A stretch of DNA of 24,496 bases, from positions 1-24,496 of the forward strand of contig CAYXZO010000033.1 in the NCBI GenBank assembly GCA_964469505.1. The letters run 5' to 3'. The DNA comes from CAYXZO01 sp964469505. GTDB taxonomy: Bacteria; Fidelibacterota; UBA8477; JABMPR01. Within the stretch, counting starts at the first letter, position 1; every line of letters begins with the position of its first letter. The notes beneath the pieces were generated by a model. That model did no database searches, was not told the origin of the DNA, and saw only the letters and a program-made list of their open reading frames with translations. The translations under genes were made by a program, and so were the position numbers. Positions 7,037 through 15,288 of this stretch are shown one piece after another.

Positions 7037-9539
7037 AGCGGTCGTTTTGTTGGTGATGATTTCCTGGCTGATCAAACTGCCCAGCCCAGTCCTAGCCCAG
7101 GTCGTAACCGGACTCTCCGAATGGAGCATATTTATCGATCCGGGGCACAGTCAACAGGAGAATATGGGGGTCAACGGCTATTCTGAAGCGGAAGAGGTGC
7201 TGCGGGTAGCGCTGGAATTGCGCAACCTACTCCAAACCAAAACCGATATTGGAGCCGTTTATCTTTCTCGTACTAATGACCAGCAGCAAGTTTCCTTGAG
7301 TCAGCGAACAGATTATGCCAATTCGGTTGGAGCCGCTTGGTACCATTCCATCCATAGCAATGCCGGCCCCCCAGAGCATAATACTACTCTGCTTTTGTGG
7401 GGTCAGCTTTACGATGGCACTCCCGATCCACCGGTGGGAGGTGAAACAATGAGTGCGATTATGGTGGATCGTTTAACCAGAGTAATGCGAATCAGTACTT
7501 CGGGCTCATGGGGGGATTGCAGCTTTTACTCTTATACAGGAGCTTGCTCTCCCAGCTGGCCGGGTCCCTATTTATGGGTAAACCGTCACAGTAACATGCC
7601 TTCAGAATTAAGCGAGGAAGGCCACCATACCAATCCATCCCAGAACCAGCTAGATATGAACGCTGAATATAAACGAATGTTGGCCTATTCGTTCTTTTGG
7701 TCGATCCTGGATTATCACCATTTGCCACGTCCACCGGTACACATTCTTGCCGGTCGGATCAGGGATGCGGAAACGGCCATTCCCGTAAACGGAGCTCAAG
7801 TCATTGCCGGAGGTCAGGAGTACACCACGGATACATACGAGTCATTGTTTTTCCATTACACCGATAACCCAGATTTATTGCACAATGGTTTCTATTTCTT
7901 TGAGGACCTGCCGGAAACCACTTCCATTATGATCGTTTCCGCCCCCCATTATGATGCTGAAACTCTATCGGTAAGCTTGATAGACACGTTCATCACCTTT
8001 CGGGATGTCTTCCTGTCTCCCCAAGCCGCGCCATACCTGGTTCAAGTGAATCCCTCGCCCGGCGATACGCTGTTTCCGGCTTGGGAAAGAATAGAGCTAC
8101 GTTTCAGCCGACGGATGGATACCGCATCGGTGGATTCAGCTCTGAGCTTGTCTCCGGCAAGCTCTATGACTTTTTCGTGGACGGATGAGGGGCGCCGATT
8201 GACCCTGGTGACCGATACCCTTCAATATTTAACCGATTACTCCCTGGTGATTGCGGCCAGCGCCCGGGATGTACGAGGACACTTTTTAGACGGCAATGGT
8301 GATGGAACTCCAGGCGATCCTTTTGTTCTCAACTTTCGTACCGGACCGGAGGATTTAATACCTCCCGTTCTGGAAGAGATTTTCCCCGGAGAGGGAGCGA
8401 CCACCGATTTGTATCCCCTTATAACCCTGGTTTTTGATGAGCCCCTGGAGCCGGCTTCCATAACCCTCGATCGAGTACGCGTGGAGCGGGTATACAATCT
8501 ATTGCAAGTGGAGGGAGAGCTGGGGGTTTATCGCTATCACGGGCAGGGGGTGGTGACATATTTTCCGACTGAACCGTTGTTGTCCCAGGAAGCCTACCGT
8601 ATAAGAGTTTTCCCGGGCATAGCTGACCGTTTCGGCAATATCACCACTCAGGGAATATTGAGTAGTTTCAACACAGGGGATTATGATTACACCCGCACGA
8701 GGATTGATAATTTCGAAGGCGATTTCACCCAGGATTGGTGGCCACCTCAGAGCAGTGGTAGTACGACCGGAATAATTTCCGAAAGAACGGGCAGGCGACC
8801 GGTCGGTGACCGCGTGGATTTGTCCAACGGCAGTCAACAGGCCCTGGAATTGTATTACACCTGGGACACAACTGCCGGCAACTGGCTGATACGAGAATAT
8901 GTAGGAAGCGGAGCCGCCCGTAATGTGCACTTTACCGCTCAGAATCTGCTGGAAGTTACCCTTTTCAGCGATGGCAGCGGTAATCTATTTCGTTTTTGTG
9001 TTGACGATAATGTCCCCAATTATGCCGCCGGTAATCATGAAGTAAGCCCCTGGATTGTATTGGACTGGTACGGCTGGCGGCGAGTCATCTGGGATCCTTC
9101 AGCTGATGGCGTGGGAAGTTGGATAGGTGATGGACATTTAGACGGGACACTTGGTTTTGATAGTTTTCAGTTAAGTCATGTGGCCGGAGCTAGGGATTCA
9201 GGGCGCATCGTTTTGGATAACCTGAGGGTCCTAACCCGAGTTCCCACAGCTGTAAGCCAAAGTAATCCATTGCCCCAGGATTACACCCTTGGGCCAGCTT
9301 ATCCAAACCCGTTCAATTCCGTGACCAGGATCACCTACACATTGCCTCGACCAGGCCGTGTGAGCCTTAAAATCTTTAATATCAGAGGGTTACTTGTGAA
9401 AGTTCTATTCGAGGGCTACCAATCGGCAGGGCGGCATTTTGTGAAGTTTGACACAAAGGGACTGTCGGCAGGTATCTACTTTTGTTACATGAAAGCCGAT
9501 GGATTCAAAGCTACCCGGAAAATCACATTGATTAAGTAA
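7026..9539 (+). CDS. Exported N-acetylmuramoyl-L-alanine amidase (Amidase_3) with Ig-like domains and putative type IX sorting tail
   Basis: An 837-residue modular enzyme. Residues 1-25 are a signal peptide (cleavage near VLA-Q). Residues 33-230 form a zinc amidase that cuts the bond between MurNAc and the stem peptide: D38-P-G-H41, an acidic ligand in the S-E-A-E-E stretch (54-57), and H110 in S-I-H-S-N-A-G, with a late E in E-L-S-E-E-G-H-H. About 235-330 resembles a carboxypeptidase-regulatory-like beta domain. Two SbsA/Big_5-type Ig domains follow (about 338-440 and 440-548), then a beta-rich, carbohydrate-binding-like region (558-735). The last 80 residues contain Y-P-N-P-F-N, P-G-R-V-S-L-K-I-F-N and L-S-A-G-I-Y-F, the pattern of the Por secretion/type IX sorting domain. 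The start has SD GGAGGT at 7015-7020. It is coupled to the propeller gene and followed directly by a lytic transglycosylase. Confidence 0.88.
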   Translation: MRSKAVVLLVMISWLIKLPSPVLAQVVTGLSEWSIFIDPGHSQQENMGVNGYSEAEEVLRVALELRNLLQTKTDIGAVYLSRTNDQQQVSLSQRTDYANSVGAAWYHSIHSNAGPPEHNTTLLLWGQLYDGTPDPPVGGETMSAIMVDRLTRVMRISTSGSWGDCSFYSYTGACSPSWPGPYLWVNRHSNMPSELSEEGHHTNPSQNQLDMNAEYKRMLAYSFFWSILDYHHLPRPPVHILAGRIRDAETAIPVNGAQVIAGGQEYTTDTYESLFFHYTDNPDLLHNGFYFFEDLPETTSIMIVSAPHYDAETLSVSLIDTFITFRDVFLSPQAAPYLVQVNPSPGDTLFPAWERIELRFSRRMDTASVDSALSLSPASSMTFSWTDEGRRLTLVTDTLQYLTDYSLVIAASARDVRGHFLDGNGDGTPGDPFVLNFRTGPEDLIPPVLEEIFPGEGATTDLYPLITLVFDEPLEPASITLDRVRVERVYNLLQVEGELGVYRYHGQGVVTYFPTEPLLSQEAYRIRVFPGIADRFGNITTQGILSSFNTGDYDYTRTRIDNFEGDFTQDWWPPQSSGSTTGIISERTGRRPVGDRVDLSNGSQQALELYYTWDTTAGNWLIREYVGSGAARNVHFTAQNLLEVTLFSDGSGNLFRFCVDDNVPNYAAGNHEVSPWIVLDWYGWRRVIWDPSADGVGSWIGDGHLDGTLGFDSFQLSHVAGARDSGRIVLDNLRVLTRVPTAVSQSNPLPQDYTLGPAYPNPFNSVTRITYTLPRPGRVSLKIFNIRGLLVKVLFEGYQSAGRHFVKFDTKGLSAGIYFCYMKADGFKATRKITLIK

Positions 9540-9543
9540 GGCG

Positions 9544-10446
9544 ATGTTGGTTTTTCGATTTAATCTGAAGAATAAATGGCCCCTGCTTTTCACAGTGGTA
9601 CTATGGATATCGGCGCCGGACGGGGTTCTGATTGCCAAGGAACACACAAAAGCCTCGAATTACATTTCTCTAGAAGAAGCGATCCTGAAAGAAACCGGCA
9701 ACGCCAGCGCCTCGAAGGTTTACAAGCGGGTCCTGCGTCGCTTACGGCGGAGTGGAGTGCCTGAAGACTATCTGTTAGCTTACCTCCCACGGGCCATGCG
9801 GGAAGTGGATTCCGGCATAGTCCAGCGCTGGCATAATCCATCGGAGAAATTGAATTACTCCAGTTATCGGAAGTTATTCATTAATAATGAGCGGATTCAA
9901 AAAGGGCTCAGCTTTTATCTCGAACATTCGGATTTATTAGCTAGAATTGAGCGCCAGTATGGCGTGGATAAATACCTGCTGCTTAGCATTGTGAACATAG
10001 AGAGCTCTTTTGGCAGTAACCACCAACAGTATCCTGTAGTAAAGGCTTTGAATACAATTGCCCACGAATTCCCCCAGCGGGCCAAATGGGTTGAGGATGA
10101 GTTAGTCGCCTGGTTTTTAGCCTGCTACCGTGATTCCCTGGACCCTATTACCACCAAGGGGTCCTACGCTGGTGCATTCGGTTATATGCAGTTCCTCCCC
10201 AGCAGCTTCAAGCGTTACGCAGTTGATTTCGATGGCGATAAGAAATGTGAACCCTATGAATGGCCCGATGTGCTTGCCAGTATGGCTAATTTTCTTCGTA
10301 AGCGAGGGCGATATCGTCCCAACAGTGACGATTTCTCCCGGGGGTCCGCCAACTGGCGCGCCGTTTATAAATACAATCCTTCCAAAAACTACGTGAGGGC
10401 CGTTTTAGAATATCGCGATATAATGCGCGAAAAACTCACCGACTGA
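9544..10446 (+). CDS. MltB-like lytic murein transglycosylase (SLT_2 family)
   Basis: This 300-residue protein has a hydrophobic N-terminal segment (about 11-30) that should export or anchor it in the periplasm. The core has the MltB signature: the general-acid glutamate E153 in I-V-N-I-E-S-S-F-G, then K-G-S-Y-A-G-A-F-G-Y-M-Q-F-L-P-S-S-F and V-D-F-D-G-D, which forms the EF-hand-like calcium site of MltB. Such enzymes cleave the MurNAc-GlcNAc bond and leave 1,6-anhydroMurNAc. The gene begins four bases after the amidase stop, so amidase and transglycosylase, which cut different peptidoglycan bonds, are probably co-expressed. The C-terminal peptidoglycan-binding domain found in some relatives is absent. 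No clear lipobox is present, unlike classic MltB. Confidence 0.88.
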   Translation: MLVFRFNLKNKWPLLFTVVLWISAPDGVLIAKEHTKASNYISLEEAILKETGNASASKVYKRVLRRLRRSGVPEDYLLAYLPRAMREVDSGIVQRWHNPSEKLNYSSYRKLFINNERIQKGLSFYLEHSDLLARIERQYGVDKYLLLSIVNIESSFGSNHQQYPVVKALNTIAHEFPQRAKWVEDELVAWFLACYRDSLDPITTKGSYAGAFGYMQFLPSSFKRYAVDFDGDKKCEPYEWPDVLASMANFLRKRGRYRPNSDDFSRGSANWRAVYKYNPSKNYVRAVLEYRDIMREKLTD

Positions 10447-10478
10447 ATTAATCAACCAGCCCTCTCTCCTCCCCAGCG

Positions 10479-10516
10479 AAAGCTCCGTCTCCTCCCCGGC
10501 GGGGCTTTCTATTTTG
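10479..10516 (+). terminator. Intrinsic terminator of the amidase/transglycosylase operon
   Basis: AAAGCTCC (10479-10486) pairs with GGGGCTTT (10501-10508), including one G-U pair, with a 14-base loop, followed by CTATTTTG. It lies 33 bases after the transglycosylase stop. Confidence 0.65.
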
Positions 10517-10561
10517 TTAAATGACGAACTTAAACGGAAATCCTTCTAAACAATGTGCAGA

Positions 10562-10596
10562 TGCAAAACACCCCCGGTTTAAATGTCGGGGGTGTT
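10562..10596 (-). terminator. Intrinsic terminator of the M16 protease gene
   Basis: AACACCCCCG (10567-10576) and CGGGGGTGTT (10587-10596) form a perfect 10-bp stem with a 10-base loop. Read on the minus strand the stem runs into TTTTGC, 30 bases past the protease stop. It faces the plus-strand terminator at 10479-10516, so convergent transcripts are separated. Confidence 0.8.
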
Positions 10597-10626
10597 GGCA
10601 GCTGGATTCTGTCCGAAGTAAAGGGA

Positions 10627-13473
10627 TTATTTCTGAGCGAAATTTTCGGGATACAAAACAACCTGCACGTAGTTTTGGGGATTGAAGTATGTAGCCACAG
10701 TTTTTTGGACCGTCGCTTTATCGAAACCTTTCACCAACTGGGGATACTTCATGATCAGCGTGGGATCAAGATTGTTGAAGTAATAATCCTTCAAAGTGCG
10801 TAGCCAGAAATTGTTTTTCTTGAGATTCACTTCGCGGGTTCTAATCTGCGTTTCTTTCACTTTGGTGATGTAGATATCATCCACCGGATTCTGTTTCACG
10901 TGTTCCAGAATATCAAACACAGCCTGGGTAAGTTCACCCACCCTTTCAGGAGCGCAGCCGAAACTGACGGTCAAACGATATTCCGGTTTCGGGTATTGGT
11001 GAACGGAAGCCGAAACGCGGACACCATAGACCCCGCTCATGGCTTCGCGTAGGCGTTCCCGCATTATGATGCGCAGAACTTGTATAGTAGACTGTAAGTC
11101 GTATCGGTTCTGTACGTTCCACTCGAAAGGACCGTTGAAGGCCAGATAGACATAGCTCTTGGGGGCTATACCGCGGTAGACCTCCCGTTTGACAATTCCC
11201 TGTGGAAACTGAACTTTCTCATCAGCCCATGACTCCTGGCGTTGATTGGTGGGCAGTGAGCCTAGGTACCGCGTAACAAATTGTTTCAACTGGTCAGGAT
11301 CCAGATTACCCACAAAGATGAAGGTGAAGTCATCGGCATCGGCAAACCGATCCCGGTAAACATCCAGCGCTTCATCCAAACGAATTTTCTTCAGATCCTC
11401 CAAAGTAAACGGTTTGCGGCGCGGATTATGGTTGGTAACTGTTACAGTAATGGTATCCGAAAAGGCCGCTTCGGGACTGGCACTTCGATTTTCCAACATT
11501 CCTTCCAGGCGATGTAAATAAGCTTGGAAAGCTTCTTCATCCTTTCGGGGGGTGGTAAAATAGAGATAGATCAGCTTGAACAAGGTTTCCAGGTCCTGAG
11601 GGGAGGCGCTGCCCCTTAAACCCTCGGTCAGGGTCCCCAGGTAGGGTGTGACGTTGACGACTTTGCCGGCTAACTTCTTCTCCAATACAATGGCGCTGAA
11701 ACCATCCACTCCGCTCTCACTTACGATATCATCTGCCACCTGTGCCGAGCGGAGTTTGTCCAAAGGCACTAGAGAAGTACCACCCGGACTAAAGGCGGTA
11801 AACAGGATTTCATCATTTTTGAAGTCCGTCTTCTTCCAGATGACCCGCACGCCGTTACTAAGGCGCCATTCTGTCACCTCAATGTCCGGATATGATTTTT
11901 CTTCGACGATCTCCCCGCTTTCTAGGTCTTCAGCCAGTAGCGGAGCGGTGTCGGTGATGTCTTCGTATGGAGTAATCTTCTCTTGAGAAACTTTGTTGAA
12001 AACCGCTGCCAGCTCTTCTTCAGTGGGGATTTTCAGACCGGGTTTGAGGGGAGAATTTGCCAATACGACGCGGTTGTCATCGGTTATTAGTTCTTTAGCC
12101 AGCGCATTGACTTCTTCCAGCTTGATGGTGGGTAACAGCATTTTGGTCAGCTTGTACTCGAACTCGATTCCAGGGATTGGCTCCTGGCGCAGGTAGTTCC
12201 GCACATATTCACTCACCAGCCGATTGGATTCCAGCTTATTTTGCTCCCGATACTGTTTTTCTATTCTACGCAGCAGTTCCTTCTTTTGACGTTCCAGCTC
12301 GGTTAGTGTGAAACCGAATCTTTGTACCCGGAGAGCTTCGGTGAGAATCGCCTCCAATCCGCGAACTATACCGCCTTCTTTTACCCCCGCTCCCAGTACG
12401 TAAAAATCTGCCGTGCGAACCCATCCCATCATGCCGGAATAGGCATAAAGAAAGGGGGCATCGGGCTTTTGGGCAATTTCCCGGAAGCGATTGTTTAACA
12501 TGGAATTATAGAGACTCCGGATAATTCCCCGGCGGTAATCGGCAAAGGTTTGTTCTGTTTTGTGAGGATGTTTGAAATAGATAGATACCCGGGAGCGCGT
12601 GGCTTCGGAATCGGCGGCAATGGCGAAGAGCGTCTCTTTGTGATCGGGAACAGGAAACAGCTTACGGGGACGGGTTTTCTGGGGGGCTGGAATGGAACCG
12701 AACTTTTCTTTAATCAGTTGCTCCACGCGATCAGGATCAAAATCACCTACTGCCACCACGGCCTGCAGATCCGGTCGGTACCAATCGTAATAGAAGCGTT
12801 TAACTGTTTCGTGGGGAGCGTTTTGAATAATCTCTTTCTTTCCGATGGTCAGCCGTTCAGCATAACGAGAACCATGAAAAAGAACCGGCAGCTGTTTATC
12901 GAACATGCGCTGGTCCGCTCCCCGCCCTAAGCGCCATTCTTCGATCACAACGCCGCGTTCTTTGTCGATTTCTTCATTCTCCATTAAGGCTTCGTGAGCC
13001 CAGTCCTCCAGAATCTGTAAGCCCGTTTCCAAAGCCCCGGCTGTGTCTGTCGGAACCTCTAACATATAAACCGTTTCATCGAAAGAGGTATAAGCGTTCA
13101 AATCTGGACCGAAGCGAATCCCTATGGATTCTAAATAATCGATGAGGGCCTGTTTGGGAAAATGCTTGGTACCGTTAAAACACATGTGTTCCACCAGGTG
13201 AGCCAGACCCTGTTGATCATCGTCCTCCAGCACTGATCCTGCATTAACTGCTAGCCGCAGGAAAGCCCGCTTTTCAGGATGCTTGTTTACCCGAATGTAA
13301 TAAGTCAGTCCGTTGGGTAAATGACCAATGCGAACCTGTTTATCTACTGGCAATTTCTTTTGTGCTAGTTTCCTTTTTACAATTTGATCGACCAGCTTCG
13401 CTTTATAATTGGCGCAAGTAAATAAAGACAAAGACAACGCTGCCAGTAGGATAAGCCGTCCAAAGCGATTCAT
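10627..13473 (-). CDS. M16 family zinc metalloprotease, two-unit, putative lipoprotein (PqqL-like)
   Basis: 948 residues from the chosen ATG at 13473, which follows an AGGAGGGG SD (13483-13490) and gives a signal sequence with a cysteine at residue 20 (LSLFTC), a passable lipobox. The inverted zinc motif H92-L-V-E-H96 and the distal ligand E172 (76 residues after H96, in K-E-R-G-V-V-I-E-E) are present, so the N-terminal unit should be active. The C-terminal half (about 480-940) is a second M16 fold without HxxEH, as in single-chain two-unit members such as PqqL and pitrilysin. It probably degrades peptides in the periplasm or at the outer membrane. An in-frame upstream start at 13644 would add 57 residues ahead of the signal peptide and is rejected. 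The gene diverges from the CBS gene and ends at its own terminator. Confidence 0.88.
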   Translation of the reverse strand: MNRFGRLILLAALSLSLFTCANYKAKLVDQIVKRKLAQKKLPVDKQVRIGHLPNGLTYYIRVNKHPEKRAFLRLAVNAGSVLEDDDQQGLAHLVEHMCFNGTKHFPKQALIDYLESIGIRFGPDLNAYTSFDETVYMLEVPTDTAGALETGLQILEDWAHEALMENEEIDKERGVVIEEWRLGRGADQRMFDKQLPVLFHGSRYAERLTIGKKEIIQNAPHETVKRFYYDWYRPDLQAVVAVGDFDPDRVEQLIKEKFGSIPAPQKTRPRKLFPVPDHKETLFAIAADSEATRSRVSIYFKHPHKTEQTFADYRRGIIRSLYNSMLNNRFREIAQKPDAPFLYAYSGMMGWVRTADFYVLGAGVKEGGIVRGLEAILTEALRVQRFGFTLTELERQKKELLRRIEKQYREQNKLESNRLVSEYVRNYLRQEPIPGIEFEYKLTKMLLPTIKLEEVNALAKELITDDNRVVLANSPLKPGLKIPTEEELAAVFNKVSQEKITPYEDITDTAPLLAEDLESGEIVEEKSYPDIEVTEWRLSNGVRVIWKKTDFKNDEILFTAFSPGGTSLVPLDKLRSAQVADDIVSESGVDGFSAIVLEKKLAGKVVNVTPYLGTLTEGLRGSASPQDLETLFKLIYLYFTTPRKDEEAFQAYLHRLEGMLENRSASPEAAFSDTITVTVTNHNPRRKPFTLEDLKKIRLDEALDVYRDRFADADDFTFIFVGNLDPDQLKQFVTRYLGSLPTNQRQESWADEKVQFPQGIVKREVYRGIAPKSYVYLAFNGPFEWNVQNRYDLQSTIQVLRIIMRERLREAMSGVYGVRVSASVHQYPKPEYRLTVSFGCAPERVGELTQAVFDILEHVKQNPVDDIYITKVKETQIRTREVNLKKNNFWLRTLKDYYFNNLDPTLIMKYPQLVKGFDKATVQKTVATYFNPQNYVQVVLYPENFAQK

Positions 13474-13507
13474 GAGTTTTGACCCCTCCTGTATTTCAGG
13501 ATTATTT

Positions 13508-13553
13508 GTGCCGTAAGAAACCTTATTCACGGAATTAATTTTATACACGGCAC
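13508..13553 (-). promoter_or_regulatory. Inverted repeat in the leader of the M16 protease gene
   Basis: GTGCCGT (13508-13514) and ACGGCAC (13547-13553) form a perfect 7-bp inverted repeat separated by 32 bases. The enclosed segment includes, on the minus strand, TATAAA, which matches a -10 box in five of six positions, although no good -35 sits at standard spacing. The repeat could be an operator flanking the promoter or a leader hairpin. Confidence 0.3.
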
Positions 13554-13609
13554 TAAAAAACAAAGGTCTTCTTGAAAGAAAATTGGGAAGCATTAGCAGC
13601 TTATTTTGC

Positions 13610-13639
13610 TTGACTAGGGGGTGGATTATGGTTAAGAAT
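13610..13639 (+). promoter_or_regulatory. Candidate promoter of the CBS / selenolipoprotein pair
   Basis: TTGACT at 13610-13615 (five of six matches to the -35 consensus) is followed after 18 bases by AAGAAT at 13634-13639 (four of six to the -10). It lies about 40 bases upstream of the CBS start and reads away from the divergent M16 gene. The -10 is weak, so this is only a candidate. Confidence 0.4.
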
Positions 13640-13676
13640 ACCAACAGCCAATAGATTGAACAAAGAGGAGTTAGCC

Positions 13677-14096
13677 ATGAACAAAGTAGCGGTTAGAGAT
13701 TTCATGGCGCGGAAATTGATCACTTTCCGCCCAGATACCAACATTTATGCTGCTATCTCAACTCTGGTGCGGAATGGCATTTCCGGTGCCCCCGTAGTGG
13801 GGGATCAGGGTGAATTGTTGGGTGTCCTGTCGGAAAAGGACTGCTTACGTGTGTTAGCTAATGGAGTTTTTCACCATTATCCAGCAGGACCTGTGTCAGA
13901 GTATATGACCCAAGCGGTGATGACTGTGCACCCGGATACTGATATGTTCACAGTTGCCGATATTTTTCTTAAAAACATTTTCCGGCGCCTGCCTGTGGTA
14001 GAGGATGGTAAAGTAGTAGGGCAAATTTCACGTCGTGATGTTCTACGGGCCGTGGAGGAAATCGCCAAGCAGGATGCCCCAACCGGTCCTGCTTAA
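13677..14096 (+). CDS. Small tandem CBS-domain protein
   Basis: 139 residues from the ATG at 13677, chosen because of the AGAGGAG SD at 13664-13670; an upstream in-frame TTG at 13656 would place the SD inside the gene. The protein is one Bateman module: CBS1 about residues 4-60 (V-R-D-F-M ... I-S-G-A-P-V-V ... L-G-V-L-S-E-K-D) and CBS2 about 73-130 (V-S-E-Y-M ... R-R-L-P-V-V ... V-G-Q-I-S-R-R-D). CBS pairs bind adenosine nucleotides or S-adenosylmethionine and act as energy or ligand sensors. There is no catalytic or membrane domain, so it must act on a partner. The next gene begins 18 bases after its stop, suggesting co-transcription with the thioredoxin-like selenolipoprotein. Confidence 0.88.
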   Translation: MNKVAVRDFMARKLITFRPDTNIYAAISTLVRNGISGAPVVGDQGELLGVLSEKDCLRVLANGVFHHYPAGPVSEYMTQAVMTVHPDTDMFTVADIFLKNIFRRLPVVEDGKVVGQISRRDVLRAVEEIAKQDAPTGPA

Positions 14097-14114
14097 TTCA
14101 GAGGAGAACTCCCG

Positions 14115-15188
14115 ATGAATGGAAAGCATATCGCACTTACAGGAGTCCTCATTTTTGGGTTATGGGCTTGCACTGGGAGCAAAAGTTCCAAGAACGTAAA
14201 TTGGCAGGAGGGATCTTTTGCCCAGGTACGAGCTCTTGCGGGAGATCGTGAAATCCTGACTTTCTTTTTCACTGACTGGTGAAGTTGGTGTAAACGGCTG
14301 GAAGCCGTTACGTTTAAAGCGGATAGCGTGGTTCGATTCATTAATGCTAACCTGGTGGCCTACAGGATCAATGCTGAAAAAGAGGGCCAAGATTTAGCTA
14401 CCAGGTACGGTGTGCACGCTTATCCCACGGTGGTAATCACCGATTCCAGTGGGGAAGAAATAGATAGAATAATTGGCTATCTACCTCCTAATGAATACTT
14501 GGTGGAATTACGGCGCATAATCGGCGGTCGCGATACCTATGCTGCTTTGAAAAAGATAGTTGCTGCAGATTCTACGAAATACGAGGCGTTGTATAAACTG
14601 GCTAAAAAGGAAAACTGGCGCCAGGGGCGCAAGCAAACGGTTGCTTTATGGCGTAAACTGCTGGCAGTAGCACCTGACACCAGTGAAGCGAGGGCCGCAG
14701 CGGCATTCAACTTAGCTGCCGTCGCTTTAGAGACCGAAAAAGATTCCACTGCTCTGGTTACTTATTTAGCCCAAAAACCGCCTGTCAAATTTGCCCGACA
14801 GGCTTATCAGCTGTTAATCCGCCAAAAGCGTAAGGCGAAGGACTTAAAGGGTGAGCTATATTGGCATCTGGCGCTGCTGGCTTACCTGGATAGCGTCGGG
14901 CTGAAAGATGTCAATGTGCTTAATGCTTATGCCTGGCGCATGGCTGAGCTGAACATCAATCTGGAAGACGCTTTAAAACGGGTGCGGCAGGCGGTAACTC
15001 TCATTGCTCCCCAGGACTCTTTAACTAAAGCTCAAGTTTTGGATACTGAGGCCGAAATACTGTGGAAGCTGGGAAGGATCAAAGAAGCGATCGTGCTGGA
15101 GCAGGAGTGTATCAAATTGCAACCCGGCAGTTCATATAATGTAAAGCAGCTGCAAAAATTCCAGAAAGCAGATAGTCTGGCTGCCTGA
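14115..15188 (+). CDS. Thioredoxin-like selenolipoprotein (in-frame UGA = Sec56) with TPR-like C-terminal region
   Basis: ATG at 14115 follows SD GAGGAG (14101-14106). The frame stays open for 358 codons except for one TGA at 14280-14282. Read as Sec this gives 357 residues. The signal sequence ends in the lipobox L-W-A-C19, so export and lipid anchoring are expected. A thioredoxin-like domain (about 30-145) carries L-T-F-F-F-T-D-W-U56-S-W-C59-K-R-L-E, where relatives have C-x-W-C-K, and the cis-proline motif A-Y-P-T-V-V near 110. Residues 150-350 are alpha-helical, with TPR-like stretches, e.g. A-E-I-L-W-K-L-G-R-I-K-E-A-I. A TGA-blind annotation would start at the GTG at 14328 and lose the signal peptide and active site. 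The likely role is periplasmic thiol-disulfide or peroxide reduction; the partner is unknown. It follows the CBS gene closely. The TGA terminating the gene at 15188 is a normal stop. Confidence 0.9.
14293..14309 (+). promoter_or_regulatory. Bacterial SECIS element of the selenolipoprotein gene
   Basis: AACGGCT (14293-14299) and AGCCGTT (14303-14309) make a perfect 7-bp stem capped by GGA (14300-14302). With one bulged A it can extend by GT/AC at 14290-14291 and 14310-14311. The loop starts 17 bases after the UGA, at the near edge of the usual bacterial SECIS window, and carries the G expected for SelB recognition. The stem lies within the coding sequence just after the U-S-W-C-K active site. 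Confidence 0.75.
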
Positions 15189-15235
15189 TAATTATGTGAA
15201 ATGCCTGCGGAAACAGGTGTCGCTCTGCGGCAATA

Positions 15236-15257
15236 TCCATAAAATGACGTTTATGGA
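15236..15257. promoter_or_regulatory. Perfect 8-bp inverted repeat upstream of the transhydrogenase operon
   Basis: TCCATAAA (15236-15243) and TTTATGGA (15250-15257) form a perfect dyad around a 6-base spacer, 117 bases before the pntAA start. It lacks a T tract, so it resembles an operator more than a terminator. No regulator can be named from the half-site. Confidence 0.45.
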
Positions 15258-15288
15258 AAGTTGAGTTGTCTTAACGCATCGGTTGCGG

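Noticed and set aside
13474..13644. N-terminal extension of the M16 protease from an upstream ATG
   Set aside because: It would bury the signal peptide and AGGAGGGG SD inside the gene, and contains no domain.
14328..15188. A 286-residue gene starting at GTG 14328
   Set aside because: No SD precedes this GTG, and it cuts through the thioredoxin fold. The frame continues upstream with redox motif, signal peptide, ATG and SD if the TGA is read as Sec.
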